DNA of 64,000 nt from Holophagae bacterium (lineage in GTDB: Bacteria; Acidobacteriota; Holophagae; Acanthopleuribacterales; Acanthopleuribacteraceae): contig JAUIFE010000004.1 of NCBI GenBank assembly GCA_030429565.1, positions 284,848 to 348,847 of the forward strand, in the 5' to 3' direction. Position numbers and translations under genes: made by a program. The notes beneath the pieces were generated by a model. The model did no database searches. It was given only the letters and a program-made list of their open reading frames with translations, and had not been told where the DNA came from. Below are positions 24,371-33,600 of this stretch, piece after piece. The stretch's first letter is position 1, and each line of letters starts with the position of its first letter.

Positions 24371-25429
24371 ATGAATGAGGTAGCGGCCAAACGGCCCGGA
24401 GATTCCCGCTTTGAAAAACGTTTTTTGTTTAGCAGTGATCCGGCCCTACGCGAACGCTTTATCAACTTCTTCGGCGATCTTCGCTTCGGAATTTTGTTGG
24501 AAGAATTGGATTCGGCCGCCGGCGTTGTCGCCTACGACCATACCGACGGTTTCGACAAAGATTTGACGATTGTGACCGCCGCCTGTGATCGCATTGAGCT
24601 GCTCTGTCCTTTGCAAAGTGACCGCGATTTGCGCATTCTTGGTCAGGTGAATTACGTCGGCCGCAGTTCCATGGAAGTGGGATTGCAGATGGAATCGAAA
24701 ACGCAACGCGGTTGGGAAACCGTCGCCAACGCCTTCTTCATTATGGTGGCGCGACGCGAAGAAGGCGCCTACGCGGTGCCGACGCTGCGCGTTGAAGGGG
24801 AGCAGGAAATGCGCCGCTGGGAAGAGGGCAACACCCGCCAAGCGCAGCGCCGTTCCCAAGCCAAAAACCATTACCTAAACACACCACCCTCCGAGGAAGA
24901 AAGCGCTTTGCTGCACACCTTGTTGCGCGACCGGGGCGGCGTGGAGAAAGAGGGTGTAGAGATGGCCGACACCCATCGTCAGGCCACCATTTTGATGCAT
25001 CCCCAGAACCGCAACATTCACAACAAAGTTTTCGGCGGCTACATCATGCGTATGTCGTTTGAGACGGCGTGGAGCATCGCCCACATTTTTTCCCAACGCC
25101 GTCCCTTGTTTCTGGCCGTCGACCAATTCGACTTCCTGAAGCCGGTCGAAATTGGCTCGATTGTTTCGTTTGACGGCATGGTGACCTTTACCGGCAACAC
25201 CAGCTACATTATTGAGGTCAAAGCCGAGGTCATCAATCCCAGCACCGGGACACGCGAAGTCACCAACATCAGCTACTTCACTTTCGTTGCCGCCGACGCC
25301 GAAGGCAGTCCGCGTCCCATTCCTCGCGTGCTGCCGCGCAGCTACGATGAGGGCTTGAAGTACCTCGACGGGCGGCGTCGCTACCACGTGGTCAAACAAG
25401 CGCGCGGCGAGGCTGCCGAGTCCGAGTAG
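24371..25429 (+). CDS. Acyl-CoA thioesterase with two hotdog domains (ACOT9/BFIT-like)
   Basis: 352 aa from ATG 24371, after AGGAG. It hydrolyses acyl-CoA to free acid and CoA. The first hotdog domain (~20-150) includes GQVNYVGRSSMEVGLQME and FFIMVAR; the second (~205-330) has the family signature HPQNRNIHNKVFGGYIMR followed by FETAWSIAHIF and VEIGSIVSFDGMVTFTG. The tandem arrangement and length match the eukaryotic-type ACOT9/BFIT family, which bacteria of several phyla also have. It stands alone, with 303 nt to the next gene. Confidence 0.85.
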   Translation: MNEVAAKRPGDSRFEKRFLFSSDPALRERFINFFGDLRFGILLEELDSAAGVVAYDHTDGFDKDLTIVTAACDRIELLCPLQSDRDLRILGQVNYVGRSSMEVGLQMESKTQRGWETVANAFFIMVARREEGAYAVPTLRVEGEQEMRRWEEGNTRQAQRRSQAKNHYLNTPPSEEESALLHTLLRDRGGVEKEGVEMADTHRQATILMHPQNRNIHNKVFGGYIMRMSFETAWSIAHIFSQRRPLFLAVDQFDFLKPVEIGSIVSFDGMVTFTGNTSYIIEVKAEVINPSTGTREVTNISYFTFVAADAEGSPRPIPRVLPRSYDEGLKYLDGRRRYHVVKQARGEAAESE

Positions 25430-25732
25430 GCCAAGCCTAAAAACGTGCCGTCCTAAGCATTTGGCGACCATTGTCGACGCCGCGATAACGCGCGTGTCGG
25501 CGCTTCGCGCTTGCACTTGGCGCGATCACCGGACAATAATGGTTCATTGTTCTCTATTTTGAGAGCCGATGGACGTGGTTTCGTGGCAAAAAACTGGAAA
25601 AACACGGCTTGGCGATGGGTTTAGCCCAACTCCATCTGTGACGAAACTTCGTTTTGCGTACCCCCTTACAGCCGAAACTCTATGCTTGTCGCCCCTCAAA
25701 CAAGCCGGCGGATCTGATTTTGGGAGTTGCCT
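25430..25732. other. Intergenic region before the ABC operon
   Basis: 303 nt. GGGAG at 25722-25726 serves the TTG start at 25733. No terminator or promoter could be defined with confidence. Confidence 0.5.
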
Positions 25733-26629
25733 TTGATTTTATCGGTGAGCGCTGTATCCAAGTCTTTTGGCGCCTTAAAAGCAGTTGATAATGTGAGTTT
25801 TACCATCGCCAAGGGACGCATTTGCGGTTTCCTGGGACCTAACGGCGCCGGCAAAACCACCTTGATCCGAATGATTATGGACATTTATGCGCCGGACGAG
25901 GGCCAGGTCGACTTGGCACCCGATTTGGTTGACCGCGATCGCAAGAACCAAATCGGCTATTTGCCCGAGGTGCGCGGTTTGTATACGCGCGCCAAAGTTC
26001 GCGAAACCCTGCTTTATTTCGCCCGTTTAAAGGGGCTTTCCAAACAACAGGCGCGTGAGAATACCGACTTTTTCCTGGATCGGCTCAAGATGACCGACGT
26101 CGCCGATCAAAAAATTGAAAAGTTGTCGAAAGGAAACCAGCAGAAGATCCAGCTTATTTCGGCGATTGTCGCCAAGCCGCCGCTGCTGATCCTCGACGAA
26201 CCGTTTTCGGGTTTGGATCCGGTTAACATTAAGATGGTTTCGGACCTGATTAGCGAGTTATGCCGCGAGGGCGTCAGCATTGTGTTGTCGACGCACCAAA
26301 TGAACCAGGCGGAAACTTTTTGCCACGACATCCTGCTCTTCAACAAAGGGCGTTTGGTCCTTTCGGGTGAGCTTGAAGCCATCATTCAACAGTTTTCGGG
26401 CGGCGTTTTGATGGTGGAAACGGTGCCGGAAATTCCGCCTTCGCCCCTTTACCGCTTGCTGCGTCGGGACGGAAAAGAAAACCATATCGAGTTGGCGGAA
26501 GACATTACGATTACGTCGTTTTTGCACTGGTTGGTATGGAGTGGTGTGGAAATTTTCGGCCTGCAACCGCACCGCGTCCCCTTGAGCGACATTTTTATCC
26601 AAGAAGTGAGCCGACATGAAGCCCGCTAA
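25733..26629 (+). CDS. ABC transporter ATP-binding protein (NatA-like)
   Basis: 298 aa. TTG 25733 is preferred because GGGAG lies 6 nt upstream; TTG 25727 would be too close to it. ATPase motifs are complete: Walker A GPNGAGKTT, Q-loop region IGYLPEVRGLYTR, signature LSKGNQQK, Walker B LLILDEPFSGLD and switch STHQMNQAE. A C-terminal ~70-residue extension (VLMVETVPEIP onward) fits the DUF4162-type regulatory tail of exporters of this class. The stop overlaps the start of the permease gene by 14 nt, so the two are translationally coupled. Confidence 0.92.
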   Translation: MILSVSAVSKSFGALKAVDNVSFTIAKGRICGFLGPNGAGKTTLIRMIMDIYAPDEGQVDLAPDLVDRDRKNQIGYLPEVRGLYTRAKVRETLLYFARLKGLSKQQARENTDFFLDRLKMTDVADQKIEKLSKGNQQKIQLISAIVAKPPLLILDEPFSGLDPVNIKMVSDLISELCREGVSIVLSTHQMNQAETFCHDILLFNKGRLVLSGELEAIIQQFSGGVLMVETVPEIPPSPLYRLLRRDGKENHIELAEDITITSFLHWLVWSGVEIFGLQPHRVPLSDIFIQEVSRHEAR

Positions 26630-28004
26630 GATCTTGCTCGTCGCCAAACGCGAATATTGGGTTCAACTGCGCCACTGGTCTTTTTGGTTGGTCACCTTCG
26701 GGTTACCGCTTTTGCTGATGCTGATGGGCGGCGTGTTTTTGGGTGTGTTTCTCTATCTTGCCGGCCGTGAAATGAAAAACCTTTCGCGCACGGACAACGC
26801 GCCGAAGGTTATCGGTGTGGTTGATCCGGCCCAGGTGGTTGACCTTGCTGCTTTGGCCGCGCTCGATGAACCACAGCGGGACACCAAACGCGACCGCACC
26901 TTTCGCTTCATCCTCGAGGAGATGAACCTGCCTGCTGACATGCGGCGCCCGTTTGAGCAGGCCGACGTGATGATGCGGGAAATGGCCAAACGCTATCGTT
27001 ATCAGGCTTTTACCGATAGGGAAGCGGGCGAAGAAGCCTTGCGTGAGCGCGGGATTCGGGCCTTATTGGTGATCGATCCCGATTACCGCACCAACTTTCG
27101 CGGTGACTTGGTATATGTCAGCGAAAAGAAACAACATCGCCTGCCAATTCGCGAAATTGAACAACAAATTAGCCGCGGCTTGATGCGCGCCCATTTTGAC
27201 GAGGCGACCATTGACCACATGACCGAACCCTTGGCGGGCCTTGAAACCCGCTTTCTGCAAACTGAGCCCGCGCTCGTCGAAGAAGCGGCACCAGACCAAG
27301 CGGCGCAAGAACCGCAACGGGAAAACCCAATGGACCTCGTGTTGGGCGGCTTCTTTTCGATGGGCATGATTATGCTGGTGCTCATTTCGACCAACCGCTT
27401 GTTGATGGGCATGGTCGAAGAAAAGCAGAATCGCGTATTGGAAGTCTTGTTGTCCTCAATGAGCGCCGGCGACCTGATGGGCGGGAAGGTGCTTGGCCTC
27501 GGCGCCGTCGCGTTTACCCAGTTTTTGGTCTGGTCCATGCTGGGTTTGCTGCCGATGTTTATGCTGTTTCGCGGTTTCGATATGTCCGTTTTAGAACTGG
27601 TTCTGTTCCTGTTGTATTTCGTGCTGGGTTACCTGTTGTTGGCCACCGTCATTCTCGGTTTAGGCTCGTTGGTCAGTAACGCCCAGGAAGCGGGCCAGTG
27701 GACCGGGTACCTGATCCTCATGTTCATTGTGCCGCTGTACGGGATGCCGTTTGTGCTCAAAAACCCCGATTCATGGTTTGGCACCTTTTGCACCATGTTC
27801 CCATTTTGCAGTCCCGTCATGGCGGCCTTCCGCCTGGGCACCGGTAGTTTGGGCCTGGGCGAAGCGATTATCAGCCTGACCATTCTGGCCGCAACTTGGT
27901 ACCTGGCCCTGCGTTTTAGCGCCAAGCTGTTCCGCTTGGGCATTTTGATGACGGGCAGCGCGCCCTCACCGCTCAAAGTCCTTAAATTGCTGCGTGAAGC
28001 CTAG
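26616..28004 (+). CDS. ABC-2 type permease (NatB-like exporter)
   Basis: 462 aa from ATG 26616, overlapping the ATPase gene. One N-terminal membrane segment (WSFWLVTFGLPLLLMLMGG) is followed by a large extracytoplasmic region of ~190 residues and then about six membrane segments from residue ~240. This is the layout of NatB/YhaP-type exporters, with the loop in the first half. The substrate could be an ion, a drug or a peptide and cannot be told from sequence. Part of a three-gene run with the TPR-methyltransferase 27 nt downstream. Confidence 0.88.
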   Translation: MKPAKILLVAKREYWVQLRHWSFWLVTFGLPLLLMLMGGVFLGVFLYLAGREMKNLSRTDNAPKVIGVVDPAQVVDLAALAALDEPQRDTKRDRTFRFILEEMNLPADMRRPFEQADVMMREMAKRYRYQAFTDREAGEEALRERGIRALLVIDPDYRTNFRGDLVYVSEKKQHRLPIREIEQQISRGLMRAHFDEATIDHMTEPLAGLETRFLQTEPALVEEAAPDQAAQEPQRENPMDLVLGGFFSMGMIMLVLISTNRLLMGMVEEKQNRVLEVLLSSMSAGDLMGGKVLGLGAVAFTQFLVWSMLGLLPMFMLFRGFDMSVLELVLFLLYFVLGYLLLATVILGLGSLVSNAQEAGQWTGYLILMFIVPLYGMPFVLKNPDSWFGTFCTMFPFCSPVMAAFRLGTGSLGLGEAIISLTILAATWYLALRFSAKLFRLGILMTGSAPSPLKVLKLLREA

Positions 28005-28031
28005 ACCACAATCCCACGAGAGGTGACGCTC

Positions 28032-29582
28032 ATGACCGGCGCCAACGGATTATCGCTGCGAAACGCCATGACGGCGAAGGATGAAAGCACCAGTGACGCG
28101 CTGATCGCGGCGGCGCCCTGTCGGGTCTGCAAGCAAACTGCATCGGGTGAAACCGTCGATTGGGGACCGCTCAAAAAACATCGCCGGCTCTTGTTCCACG
28201 AGGTGGTGAAAACTTGTAGCTGCGGCTTTCAAAACCGATTGTTTATCGTTGTCAACGATCTCGAGCGGCGAAAATCAAGCGCGATCAAAACGGCGGCGGC
28301 CGCAATGGAAGACGCGTTGGGCCATGAGGGCTTGGAGCCGGCTGAGTTGGATGAATCGGTGGCCGACATCATGGCGTTGGTCTTTGCCAAACAAAGCGAA
28401 CAGGCACTCAAACGTGCCGAACAAGCGGTGGCCGCACTGCCGGAACACCCACGGGCCTGGTACAACTTGGCCTGGCTCTACGGCGAAATGGGACGGATCC
28501 AAGAAGGGATTGTCGCCTATCAAGTGTCCCTGTCATTTGATCCCGATGCGGTGGAAGCACTTTACAACCAGGCTTTCTTAATGGCCGAAAGCGGCGATGC
28601 CGGCCGGGCCGTGCTTAACCTCGCCCGCATTATTCAGATTGCCGAGGCTCAGGGCCAAACCGATTTGGCGGAAGACATTCAAAAGCTGGTAGGTGAGACC
28701 CTTAAAGTGCGTGCCCGCGCCAACGCCGAGGTCGGAACGGTCGAGGTGGTCGAAGACCAAATCGGTCGCCGTATCTTGATTAACCAACAAAATCAGGGCG
28801 GCGCCCTGTTCGAACCGTCGGCCGCTGCGTTCTTGGCAAACCAACCCAACGCCGCTACCTGGGTCGCCCGCGAAAGTGAACGTTGCGCTTTGGCACTCGA
28901 GCCAGGACCCGTGCCCGATAGTTTTTTCAACGCCGCCTGGCTGCCGATTGGGTTGCAGCATCCCCAGGGACAAGGTCTCGCATTGGGTCTCGGTTCCGGG
29001 TCTGGTTTAGTGGCCTTGTTGTCCGAATGTCCAGAGATGACGCTGGTCGTGGTTGAAAAAGACGCGACCGTGGTCGCCGAGGCGCGACAGTGGTTCCCGC
29101 TGATGCGTTGGTTCGAAAGCGAGGGTCGTTTACAGGTGACAGCCGGTGAGGCAGGCGCTTGGCTGGACGGCCGGCCGCTCGACGGCTTTGATTTTTTGAT
29201 CGCCGATGTGTTCCATGGCGAAAATGAAGCACCCGACATTCTGACCGCCCCGCGATTGGCTAAGTTACGTGAGGCCGGTCTCGATATTTGGCTCAACCTC
29301 ATTATCAGCCCCAAAAACGACCGCTTGCGCACCACCTTGGCACGTTTTGCCGCGGCCGGTTGCCCTTTTCAGTACGCGGCGCTTTCCTGTCCGCCGGGAT
29401 TGGCGCAACGCATTAGTGCCAATTGGATCTTTGCCACGCGGGCGCCCGATGTCAAAGTGGTTCGGGCCCATCAGCCGTTTGCTTGGTGTTCCCCTGAACA
29501 GTTGCATCTTTTTCACAGCACCTACCGTTTAATGGGGGAGTGGCATCTCGACGAGACTGAAATAAAGAGTCTCCTCGATTGA
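28032..29582 (+). CDS. Cys-motif / TPR / SAM-methyltransferase-like fusion protein
   Basis: 516 aa from ATG 28032; GAGG is 9 nt upstream. Three parts can be seen: an N-terminal segment with Cys30-x2-Cys33 and Cys62-x-Cys64 that may bind zinc; two or three TPR units (~110-185; HPRAWYNLAWLYGEMGRIQEG, DPDAVEALYNQAFLMAESGD); and a Rossmann domain (~280-500) with LGLGSGSGLVALLSE near residue 316, an acidic loop VVVEKDATVV and DFLIADVFHGE, as in protein-arginine methyltransferase-like or spermidine synthase-like SAM enzymes. The substrate is unknown. It closes the ABC operon and is followed by a terminator-like hairpin. Confidence 0.75.
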   Translation: MTGANGLSLRNAMTAKDESTSDALIAAAPCRVCKQTASGETVDWGPLKKHRRLLFHEVVKTCSCGFQNRLFIVVNDLERRKSSAIKTAAAAMEDALGHEGLEPAELDESVADIMALVFAKQSEQALKRAEQAVAALPEHPRAWYNLAWLYGEMGRIQEGIVAYQVSLSFDPDAVEALYNQAFLMAESGDAGRAVLNLARIIQIAEAQGQTDLAEDIQKLVGETLKVRARANAEVGTVEVVEDQIGRRILINQQNQGGALFEPSAAAFLANQPNAATWVARESERCALALEPGPVPDSFFNAAWLPIGLQHPQGQGLALGLGSGSGLVALLSECPEMTLVVVEKDATVVAEARQWFPLMRWFESEGRLQVTAGEAGAWLDGRPLDGFDFLIADVFHGENEAPDILTAPRLAKLREAGLDIWLNLIISPKNDRLRTTLARFAAAGCPFQYAALSCPPGLAQRISANWIFATRAPDVKVVRAHQPFAWCSPEQLHLFHSTYRLMGEWHLDETEIKSLLD

Positions 29583-30069
29583 GCCGATCAGTGGGATAAA
29601 GCCGCCGGTGCGGCCGTCCTGTTGTCCCATTTTTTCGAGTGTCCTCTACAAAGGACGCCCATCAATCCTTAAACCCGCCGCGGCCGCGGTGGTTCGCTGC
29701 TAATCCTCCTTTATCCTTAGTTAATTCCCCGTACCGATCACCGTCTTTCGAACCAAATTAAGGCCGTTTGGCGAGCAAGTAACGCGCCCGTAACCGTTGC
29801 CGGCTCAGGCATGGTTCGATTTTTCGGTAAGCAAAATAGGCAAAATTTGTCGTGGTAGCACATCCAAAAAATGCGCCGTGGCGAAAATAAATTTAGCCGA
29901 CGACGTTTTTTTTCCGGCAAATAAGACGGATTGGTCTGTCCCTTGCTAGCAATAAATTGTCACCTTTCACGGCACAAAGACGTGTTTCTGTGACGTGGCT
30001 TTGGGTTTCCAGCAATCAACAACCATACATTGAACGGGAGGGGTTGTCGCGCAACCGAAGGAGCAGGAC
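29583..30069. other. Intergenic region
   Basis: 487 nt, with a terminator-like hairpin at 29592-29635 and the ribosome site AAGGAG just before 30070. The AT-rich middle (29815-29960) shows no gene. Confidence 0.5.
29592..29635 (+). terminator. Probable intrinsic terminator after the ABC operon
   Basis: Outer arms TGGGA / TCCCA enclose an inner GCCGC-CGGT-GCGGC hairpin and are followed by TTTTTT. The helix is interrupted, so the call is moderate. Confidence 0.55.
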
Positions 30070-31632
30070 ATGGTAGAGGACACGATTACCCAGGATGTGG
30101 CGACATCATGGTACCAATTTTGGAAACAAGCATTGGATTTGGTTGGCACGCGTCGTTATCAATCCGCCTTGGCCGCCTGTGACCGCGCGCTAGCCTTGAG
30201 TCCGCCCGAACAGCCGTTGTTGAGTGAAGTGCTGTCCGATTGTTATTTAGAGTCGGGCATGAATTTTTTAGAAGTCGGTGAATTGGCGCGCGCCCTCGAC
30301 CAAGTCCTCAAAGCCGAACGGCTCAATCCCGACAATGCACTGATTCATTTTTATGCGGCCAGCTTATTGGAAATGCAGGGCCGTAGCCCCGAGGCGATGG
30401 CCGCCTGTGGTCGTGCCGTTCTGCGCGATCCGCGTTTTGCTCAGGCTTACAACTTGCGCGGTGTGTGTCATCTCAAACAAGGTCGATTCGAAGACGCGTT
30501 AAAAGATTTCAACAGCGCCCATTTGTTCCAGCCGCAGGAAGCGCTGTACCTCTCCAATCGCGGCAAGGTTTTACAAAAATTGGGCCGCCACCAAGAAGCC
30601 ATTGCCGATTTTGATTGTTCCTTGGCGCTCAATGAAACCGATGCCGATACCTGGAACGCGCGCGGTGTGGCTTACAAGGCGATGGGCGATGCCGAACGGG
30701 CCCTGCAGGACTATGCTCGCGCTATTTCGCTGGCGCCCGACGAGCCGTTGTACTTGCTCAATCGCGGCAACACTTTGGAGGACTTGGGCCGTCGTCACGA
30801 AGCGATTTTGGACTGCAGCGCGGCGATTGCGCTTGATCCGGCCTGCAGCCGCGCTTGGAATGTGCGCGGTATTGCCTACAAGCAGTTGGGCGAGTATTTT
30901 CGCGCGCTCGACGACTTCAGTCAGGCCTGTGCGCTGGATCGCCATGAGGCCATGTACCACTTCAATCGTGCGCTGGTTTTTGAAAAGCTGGACATGTGGG
31001 AAGACGCCTTGATCTGCTACGGCAATGCCCTGGCACGCAATCCGCGCGCGGCCACCATTTACAACAACCGCGCCGTCGCCTACGAACACCTGCAGCGTTG
31101 GTCGGAATCGCTTTACGATTATGGGAAAGCGCTGGAGATGGACCACATGGAACCTCTGTATTACTGCAATCGCGCCGAGCTGTTACTGCGCTTGGGTCAG
31201 GCTGAAGCGGCTTTGGCCGACGTTGATCAAGCAATCAGCATCTCACCTCAGCAAGCACGCGTCTATTACTGTCGCAGCGTGATTCAGGAGGAATTACGCC
31301 GCTACAAAGAGGCTCGTCGCGATATTGATGAAGCGATTGCGCTCGATCCCCATCAAGCCGTTTACTACCATATGCGCGCCGTGATTTTTGCGCGGCTGGG
31401 GCACCTCAAACGCGCCGTGCAAGAAGCCGGTGAAGCGTTGCGCCTCGATCCCAACCTGGAAGAGGCGCGCTTCAGTTTGGCGGGTTATTACGCCCGTTTG
31501 GGCCTGTGGGAGCCTGCCGTCAATTGTTTTAAACCGCTGCAACGCTCGCCCAAGGCCGATTATTGGTACGACCTGCTGGCCTCTAACCCCGATTACGACA
31601 CCTTGCGCCGCCACATTCGCGAAGGCGAGTAA
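30070..31632 (+). CDS. TPR-repeat protein
   Basis: 520 aa from ATG 30070, preceded by AAGGAG. Almost the whole protein is TPR units, about 14 in a row; typical ones read YNLRGVCHLKQGRFEDALKDF, WNARGVAYKAMGDAERALQDY and YNNRAVAYEHLQRWSESLYDY. No signal peptide and no enzymatic domain, so it is a cytoplasmic protein-protein scaffold. Two hairpins follow it, and the kinase gene of the next cluster begins about 390 nt downstream, so it is probably transcribed apart from that cluster. Confidence 0.88.
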   Translation: MVEDTITQDVATSWYQFWKQALDLVGTRRYQSALAACDRALALSPPEQPLLSEVLSDCYLESGMNFLEVGELARALDQVLKAERLNPDNALIHFYAASLLEMQGRSPEAMAACGRAVLRDPRFAQAYNLRGVCHLKQGRFEDALKDFNSAHLFQPQEALYLSNRGKVLQKLGRHQEAIADFDCSLALNETDADTWNARGVAYKAMGDAERALQDYARAISLAPDEPLYLLNRGNTLEDLGRRHEAILDCSAAIALDPACSRAWNVRGIAYKQLGEYFRALDDFSQACALDRHEAMYHFNRALVFEKLDMWEDALICYGNALARNPRAATIYNNRAVAYEHLQRWSESLYDYGKALEMDHMEPLYYCNRAELLLRLGQAEAALADVDQAISISPQQARVYYCRSVIQEELRRYKEARRDIDEAIALDPHQAVYYHMRAVIFARLGHLKRAVQEAGEALRLDPNLEEARFSLAGYYARLGLWEPAVNCFKPLQRSPKADYWYDLLASNPDYDTLRRHIREGE

Positions 31633-31645
31633 CAGGTCACGCGAC

Positions 31646-31676
31646 GACTGCGTCTTTTGCCGCAGTAGACGCAGTC
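31646..31676. other. Perfect stem-loop without T-tract
   Basis: GACTGCGTC / GACGCAGTC, a 9-bp stem with a 13-nt loop, 14 nt after the TPR stop. No T-run follows on the plus strand, so it may be an RNA-stability element rather than a terminator. Confidence 0.5.
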
Positions 31677-31740
31677 TACCTGAGGAAAAAAACCCAACCG
31701 GCCGTAAATGGGCGTAAAATTTTGCGTCAGGGATATCGGA

Positions 31741-31791
31741 AAACCGCGCTAAGTAACTTGTTAGAAGTTGTTTAGCGCGGTTTTGTGTTTT
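31741..31791 (+). terminator. Intrinsic terminator after the TPR gene
   Basis: A 12-bp perfect stem, AAACCGCGCTAA / TTAGCGCGGTTT, with a 19-nt loop, followed by TGTGTTTT. Confidence 0.75.
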
Positions 31792-32020
31792 AGGCACGAT
31801 GGTTGCTCTACGAATATGCGGATTTGCCATGGTTGTGAAAAACAATCGATTCCGGCAGTCTGCGCTGTTGTTGAAAACCTTTTGATTGCCAAACGTTGCG
31901 TTCCTGTAAAAAAACAAGCTACGGCTGGTTTTTTGGCGCAAGCGCGGCGGGATCCCTCTCGGTGGTTCTCCTTCGCCGAGGCCAACGTCCTTATCTAAAG
32001 CATTGTCAATGGAGCACGTC

Positions 32021-33043
32021 GTGACATCACCCGCTGTTCAGCTTTGTACCAATGTGAAAGTACCCCAATTGTGGTTGGATTGCCAATTGACGATTATCCG
32101 AGCGACCGGCTTGGAAGGGACCTTTTTTGACGGCGACCAACCGACTTTGGGCACGTCCTTTGTGGGCCGGTTCCTCGCGGTCCCGAAGGCCTCGCTTGAA
32201 GCGGGTAACCCGTTTTCGTTATGTCGCGACATGGCCTCGGCCACCCTCGTGTTTCGTTTCCGCCCTTACCAAAACCCGAGTTTCAAGGATGCCGCGTGGA
32301 CGGTGTTTATTCACCGCATTGATGAGGAACACACGGTGCGCCAACAGCAAACGCGTCTGTTGGAAATGGCGACGATGAACGAGGTATTGCCGACTTTTTT
32401 ACACGAATTAAAAAATCCACTGGCCTCGGTGATGGCCATCTGTGAATTGGTTTTAGAAGATGTGTTGCCGGCCGAACAGCGCGAAGTTTTTGAGGGGATT
32501 TACCACGAGTCCCAGCGCATGAAATTGGCCTTTGACGGGCTGGGCACAGTGTCGCAAAACCTGACCCGCAACGACGTGCAGGATATTGGTTTGGCCCTGC
32601 TGGAAGCTTGTTCTGTGTTTCGACCGCTGCTGGAACGTCTCTCCATTGACTTGGTGGTCGATCTCGCCCCGTTGCCGCCGCTGCCGCTCGAGGCAGGCGG
32701 CATTCGCGGCATGCTGTTTAACCTTCTTAACAACGCCAAACAGGCTTGTCAACCGGGCGATACCATTCGCGTTTCGGCCTCGCTGGACGGCGCCGGTGAT
32801 CACTTTTGCTTCGCGGTTCGTGATACCGGCAGCGGCATGGCGGCTGAAGTTGTCAACCAATGCACCGACCTTTTTTACACGACCAAATCCATGGGCAGCG
32901 GCGTCGGCATGGCGCTCTGCCACGCCGCCTTGGCGGCCTACAACGGCACCTTGTCGATTCAATCGACGCCGGGCGAAGGCACCTGCGTCCGCGCCTGCAT
33001 CCCGCTCGAAGGCATGGACGGCGACTCAGAAACGACGCGCTGA
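32021..33043 (+). CDS. Soluble sensor histidine kinase (first gene of the ODP-globin cluster)
   Basis: About 340 aa from GTG 32021, which has GGAG 6 nt upstream; ATG 32009 and TTG 32003 lack a site. There are no membrane segments. Residues 1-~105 form a PAS-like input region without a visible cofactor motif. The dimerisation helix carries the phospho-acceptor His128 in FLHELKNPLASV. The ATPase domain has N-box MLFNLLNNAKQA, G1 VRDTGSGM and G2 GSGVGMALCHAAL, all intact. It is followed on the same strand by roadblock, ODP-like, REC-PATAN, ParA-like, roadblock and globin genes. The REC protein encoded two genes on is its likely partner. Confidence 0.88.
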   Translation: MTSPAVQLCTNVKVPQLWLDCQLTIIRATGLEGTFFDGDQPTLGTSFVGRFLAVPKASLEAGNPFSLCRDMASATLVFRFRPYQNPSFKDAAWTVFIHRIDEEHTVRQQQTRLLEMATMNEVLPTFLHELKNPLASVMAICELVLEDVLPAEQREVFEGIYHESQRMKLAFDGLGTVSQNLTRNDVQDIGLALLEACSVFRPLLERLSIDLVVDLAPLPPLPLEAGGIRGMLFNLLNNAKQACQPGDTIRVSASLDGAGDHFCFAVRDTGSGMAAEVVNQCTDLFYTTKSMGSGVGMALCHAALAAYNGTLSIQSTPGEGTCVRACIPLEGMDGDSETTR

Positions 33044-33135
33044 GGGCGCGTATTGACCCTGACGTAAAGGCGAAGAAGTCGGCGTGGTTGACGTCCAACC
33101 CCACCGATTCCGAACGAAGAAAAGGAGTTTGGCAC

Positions 33136-33501
33136 ATGAGCCGAATTGAACAAATCAACGAAATTTTGCGCTATATGCAGGGCGGAACGCCCGATGTCGA
33201 AGGTTGCGCCGTCGTCAGTGAAGACGGTCTGATGATCGCTTCCGCCTTTCCCAACAAGTTCGACGACGGTCGTGTCGCCGGCATGACCTCGACCTTACTC
33301 AGCTTGGGCACCCGCACTGCGCAAGAGTTGGAGCGCGGTGATTTGGAACAGGTTTTTGTCAAAGGACGCGACGGTTATGTGATCGCGATGAACGCCTCCG
33401 AGGGAACCGTGCTCGTGGCCTTGACCAACGGCCGCGCCAAGTTGGGCCTGATCTTCCTCGATATGAACCGCGCCGCCGAACAACTCAAACGCATTTTGTA
33501 G
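33136..33501 (+). CDS. Roadblock/LC7 domain protein (MglB-like)
   Basis: 121 aa from ATG 33136, after AAGGAG. A single roadblock/LC7 domain: an N-terminal helix (RIEQINEILRYMQ), VEGCAVVSEDGLMIASAFP, LGTRTAQELERG, VLVALTNGRAKLGLIFLDM. Bacterial members such as MglB act as dimers that regulate small Ras-like GTPases in polarity and motility. No MglA-type GTPase gene is present in the window, so its partner lies elsewhere or is another cluster protein, such as the ParA-like ATPase. It sits between the kinase (92 nt) and the ODP-like gene (99 nt). Confidence 0.88.
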   Translation: MSRIEQINEILRYMQGGTPDVEGCAVVSEDGLMIASAFPNKFDDGRVAGMTSTLLSLGTRTAQELERGDLEQVFVKGRDGYVIAMNASEGTVLVALTNGRAKLGLIFLDMNRAAEQLKRIL

Positions 33502-33600
33502 GCCGGCAAACCGACCCGTCGTCTGATCTTGTCGTCAATGAAGCCAACCCGACTGGGTTTGGGAGCCGGTGTCGACCGGAAAATAATGGAGTGAGCCAGC

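Larger units (their letters stand above)
31633..32020. other. Intergenic region with two hairpins
   Basis: 388 nt between the TPR gene and the histidine kinase. It holds a hairpin at 31646-31676, a strong terminator at 31741-31791, and then about 200 nt without recognisable signals. Confidence 0.55.

Noticed and set aside
32860-33135. Extended frame upstream of the first roadblock gene
   Set aside because: It overlaps the 3' end of the kinase gene out of frame; ATG 33136 has AAGGAG and gives the usual domain length.
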